Of a stretch of 15,922 nt of DNA, positions 13,694 to 15,922 are shown in pieces (within the stretch, counting starts at the first letter, position 1; every line of letters begins with the position of its first letter). Source of the stretch: an uncultured Erysipelotrichaceae bacterium (GTDB lineage Bacteria > Bacillota_I > Bacilli_A > Erysipelotrichales > Erysipelotrichaceae). The translations under genes and the position numbers were made by a program. Below the pieces are notes generated by a model. That model was given only the letters and a program-made list of their open reading frames with translations. It searched no databases and had not been told where the DNA came from. Location: NCBI GenBank assembly GCA_902795905.1, contig CADBMY010000078.1, positions 1-15,922 on the forward strand, written 5' to 3'.

Positions 13694-14347
13694 ATGTATA
13701 CGATTCCGAATGATTGGTTTTTATATATTAATATTGCAATAGCAGCAATTTACCTGCTTTTCTTCCTGCTGGGAATGAAACGCGGTTTTCTGTATCAGGT
13801 CGTTACGGTGATCGCAACGCTGGCGAGTTTTGTGTTTGCATGGCGTTATCACGGCGTCATGGCCGAACATATCGCACTCTGGCCGACGGCGCTGACCCCG
13901 ATGCAGGATACGCTTTTTGCGGATAAGGTCTACGGCTATGCCAACGAGATCGCCTGGTTTGTCGGTCTGTATCTGGTCTTCAAGCTGATCGGTGCCATAC
14001 TGTCACAGTTAGTTAAGGGTCTGCAGGATGTACCGCTGATCAAACAGCTGAACGGTATTCTCGGTGCTGTTCTGGGCATACTGATCGCGACGGTGTGGGT
14101 GCTTGTCATCTCCGCGGTGCTGAATTCACCGGTATTTGATAACGGACAGACAGTAAAGGACAATACTTTGATCTCACCGATCGTCAGGACAACGATCACG
14201 GCAGTCCATGAACTGGGCGGACCGGATGACATGACGGAGATGCTGAACGCGGTATACAGCCGTGTACAGGAATTCGGTGATCCCGATGTCGAAGCTGTTG
14301 ATGAGTGGCTGGATGAACACGGCTATCCCGGAAAGGACGAAGAATGA
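13694..14347 (+). CDS. CvpA family membrane protein
   Basis: The 217-residue product has four hydrophobic segments (about 8-27, 33-50, 83-102 and 118-145) and the CvpA-type opening in which a first helix leads to GMKRGFLYQVV (27-37), followed later by a LVKGLQDVPLIKQLNGILGAVLGI block (106-129) typical of the family. The acidic C-terminal tail ends GYPGKDEE. CvpA proteins are inner-membrane proteins named from colicin V production in E. coli; in Firmicutes the homologue (yshB in Bacillus) lies near mutS2 and its role is unclear. The ATG at 13694 is the only ATG, GTG or TTG after the upstream in-frame stop, yet has no ribosome binding site. The stop overlaps mutS2 as ATGA. Confidence 0.87.
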   Translation: MYTIPNDWFLYINIAIAAIYLLFFLLGMKRGFLYQVVTVIATLASFVFAWRYHGVMAEHIALWPTALTPMQDTLFADKVYGYANEIAWFVGLYLVFKLIGAILSQLVKGLQDVPLIKQLNGILGAVLGILIATVWVLVISAVLNSPVFDNGQTVKDNTLISPIVRTTITAVHELGGPDDMTEMLNAVYSRVQEFGDPDVEAVDEWLDEHGYPGKDEE

Positions 14348-15922
14348 GTCTCGCAAAAAGTCTTGAACTGGATGTGATCCTTGAACAGGTGAAACGATCC
14401 TGTTCATTTTCACTTGGCGAGCAGCTGATCGAAGAAACAGAACCAAGTTTTGATCCGCTGGTCATACGCCGGGAGAATGCGCTGTGCAGAGAGGCACTGG
14501 CGGCGGTGATCCACATTGGACCAATGCCTTTCTACGGTATCACGGATCTTCGCGGTGTATACGAAGATGCCAAACGTGGCCGGATCCTGACATCGTATGA
14601 ACTTGGCAATATCTGCCGAATGATCCGCGGTGTCCGCAGTATCAAGGCATATGAGAAAAGTCTTGAGATCGAGCATCCAAGGATCAAAGATCTGGTAGAG
14701 CTGTTAAGCAACAGTGATGCTCTGGAGAAGAAGATCTCCGCCTGTATCAACGAATACGGGGAAGTCATGGACAGTGCTTCACCGGAATTATATGCCGTCA
14801 GAAAAGAACTGAGCAGAGCCGACAGCAGGATCCAGGAAGCTGTCAGCCGTTTCATTGCGGCTCACGGAAGCTCTGTTGTGGATAACATCGTTACTTACCG
14901 AAACGGCAGGGCAGTGATCCTGGTCAAAGCCGGAGATAAGAATACATTCGGCGGTCTTGTGTACGGTGACAGTGCTTCCGGACAGGCTTCCTATGTCGAG
15001 CCGAATATCCTGTTCAATGCCAATAACCGCAAACAGGAACTGATGGATAAGGAAGCTGCGGAAGTAGAGAAGATCCTGCGGGCGCTGAGTCTTGAAGCAG
15101 GGAAATACGCAGATGCCGGATTATCGGATCTTGAGACTCTGGCGATCCTAGATGCCCTGTTTGCGAAAGCTGCCTGGGGTGCAGAAAGGGATGCTGTCGC
15201 AGCTGATCTTTCGGAAGAAAAGCGCATGGAACTGATCGGGGCGAGACATCCTTTGATCGATAAAGATAAAGTTGTGGCCAACAATTACCGGATCATTGAT
15301 CCGATCCATACACTGCTGATCACCGGACCCAATACCGGCGGTAAAACAGTATCCATGAAGATCATCGGTCTGTTTACGCTGATGACATACTGCGGCATAC
15401 CGATCACCTGTGAAAGGGCAGTACTGCCGTACTTTGATCATGTCTATGCCGATATCGGTGATGATCAGAGTGTTGTATCCTCACTGTCTAGTTTCTCATC
15501 CTCGATCCGTAAGATCTCTGAGATCATTGAAAAGGCTGGTGACCGCAGTCTTGTCCTGCTGGATGAGATCGGCTCCGGTACGGACCCAAGAGAGGGTGAA
15601 AGCCTGGCTATTGCTGTATTAAACGAACTGCGCAAACGGGAGACGATGACGGTATGTACGACTCACTACGGACGTCTGAAATCATACGGAAAACGTCATG
15701 CGGATATTCTGCTTGCCAGTGTACAGTTTGATATGGAAAAGCTGGAACCGACCTACCGGTATATCGAAGGACTGACAGGACAGTCAAACGCCCTGGCTGT
15801 GGCAGAGAAGTACGGACTGCCGAAAAACATCACCAACTATGCCCGTTTCCTGATCAACCAGGCCAAGACGGAAGAAGACCATCTGATCGAGCGTCTGGAG
15901 GTACAGGTCAGCGAGAACGAGA
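14344..15922 (+). CDS. mutS2: MutS2 family ATPase (partial, cut by the window end)
   Basis: The frame is open from ATG at 14344 to the window edge: 526 codons of an expected total near 780. It shows the MutS2 N-terminal core helices, Walker A TGPNTGGKT (Gly328 to Thr335), the IGDDQSVVSSLSSFSSSI block, Walker B LVLLDEIGSGTDPREGESLA with Asp407 and Glu408, and THYGRLKSYG. The start of the coiled region follows near 480. The C-terminal Smr nuclease domain would lie beyond the window. MutS2 lacks the mismatch-recognition domain of MutS; members have been tied to suppression of recombination and, in Bacillus, to rescue of collided ribosomes. The start overlaps the cvpA stop by 4 bases (ATGA), with AAGG at 14333-14336. 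Co-transcription with cvpA is likely. Confidence 0.95.
   Translation, partial: MSLAKSLELDVILEQVKRSCSFSLGEQLIEETEPSFDPLVIRRENALCREALAAVIHIGPMPFYGITDLRGVYEDAKRGRILTSYELGNICRMIRGVRSIKAYEKSLEIEHPRIKDLVELLSNSDALEKKISACINEYGEVMDSASPELYAVRKELSRADSRIQEAVSRFIAAHGSSVVDNIVTYRNGRAVILVKAGDKNTFGGLVYGDSASGQASYVEPNILFNANNRKQELMDKEAAEVEKILRALSLEAGKYADAGLSDLETLAILDALFAKAAWGAERDAVAADLSEEKRMELIGARHPLIDKDKVVANNYRIIDPIHTLLITGPNTGGKTVSMKIIGLFTLMTYCGIPITCERAVLPYFDHVYADIGDDQSVVSSLSSFSSSIRKISEIIEKAGDRSLVLLDEIGSGTDPREGESLAIAVLNELRKRETMTVCTTHYGRLKSYGKRHADILLASVQFDMEKLEPTYRYIEGLTGQSNALAVAEKYGLPKNITNYARFLINQAKTEEDHLIERLEVQVSENE

Noticed and set aside
14991..15284. Minus-strand 97-residue open frame inside mutS2
   Set aside because: The plus-strand mutS2 frame is open and motif-rich through this region; the minus frame is a Ser/Ala/Arg-rich shadow.

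Overview
The window is a gene-dense stretch of chromosome, apparently from a low-to-mid GC Firmicute (Bacillota). About half the bases look to be G+C by eye. Evidence for the lineage is the presence of RNase HIII, MutS2, a ScpB end, a DUF4358 lipoprotein, a Mrp ATPase with an N-terminal cysteine cluster, GGAGG-type ribosome binding sites, a TIGR03905-type TSCPD protein, and the rnhC-cvpA-mutS2 order. The family could be Erysipelotrichaceae or a related gut group, but that is a guess from gene style and not proven here. I see no tRNA, rRNA, CRISPR array, insertion sequence or phage gene, and no gene-free stretch longer than about 100 bases.

Layout. (1) 1-1370, plus strand: the 3' end of scpB, then a secreted SGNH-type hydrolase and a DUF4358 lipoprotein, each overlapping its predecessor by 23 bases. 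(2) 1365-2069, minus strand: cutC, convergent with the lipoprotein gene and overlapping it by 6 bases. (3) 2113-3441, plus: a GNAT acetyltransferase and the Mrp-type Fe-S ATPase. (4) 3444-5591, plus: three 11-base-spaced direct repeats that resemble a Pho box, then an OmpR-type response regulator and its histidine kinase, ended by a strong terminator. (5) 5556-6086, minus: an orphan prepilin-peptidase-like membrane protease whose 3' end overlaps the kinase gene and carries the kinase terminator on its opposite strand. (6) 6127-6454, plus: a well-formed promoter, a small TSCPD protein and a terminator. (7) 6466-12767, plus: six genes that touch or overlap (two ABC half-exporters, lspA, rluD-like, rhomboid, dCMP deaminase), ended by a strong hairpin. 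(8) 12775-13635, minus: rnhC. (9) 13694 to the window end, plus: cvpA and the first two thirds of mutS2.

Functional picture. Much of the content concerns the cell envelope: secreted hydrolase, lipoprotein, lipoprotein signal peptidase, rhomboid and prepilin-type proteases, a heterodimeric exporter, and a two-component system whose kinase has acidic clusters in its external domain. The rest is housekeeping: chromosome condensation, Fe-S delivery, rRNA pseudouridylation, dUMP supply, RNA-DNA hybrid removal and MutS2.

The points most worth a second look are the PhoQ-like acidic hexads in the kinase sensor domain together with the Pho-box-like repeats in front of its operon; the divergent rnhC/cvpA pair, where both genes appear to make leaderless mRNAs; strong local enrichment of GATC; and a kinase terminator placed inside the coding region of the opposing protease gene. 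I did not find a clearly new multi-gene defence or mobile system.
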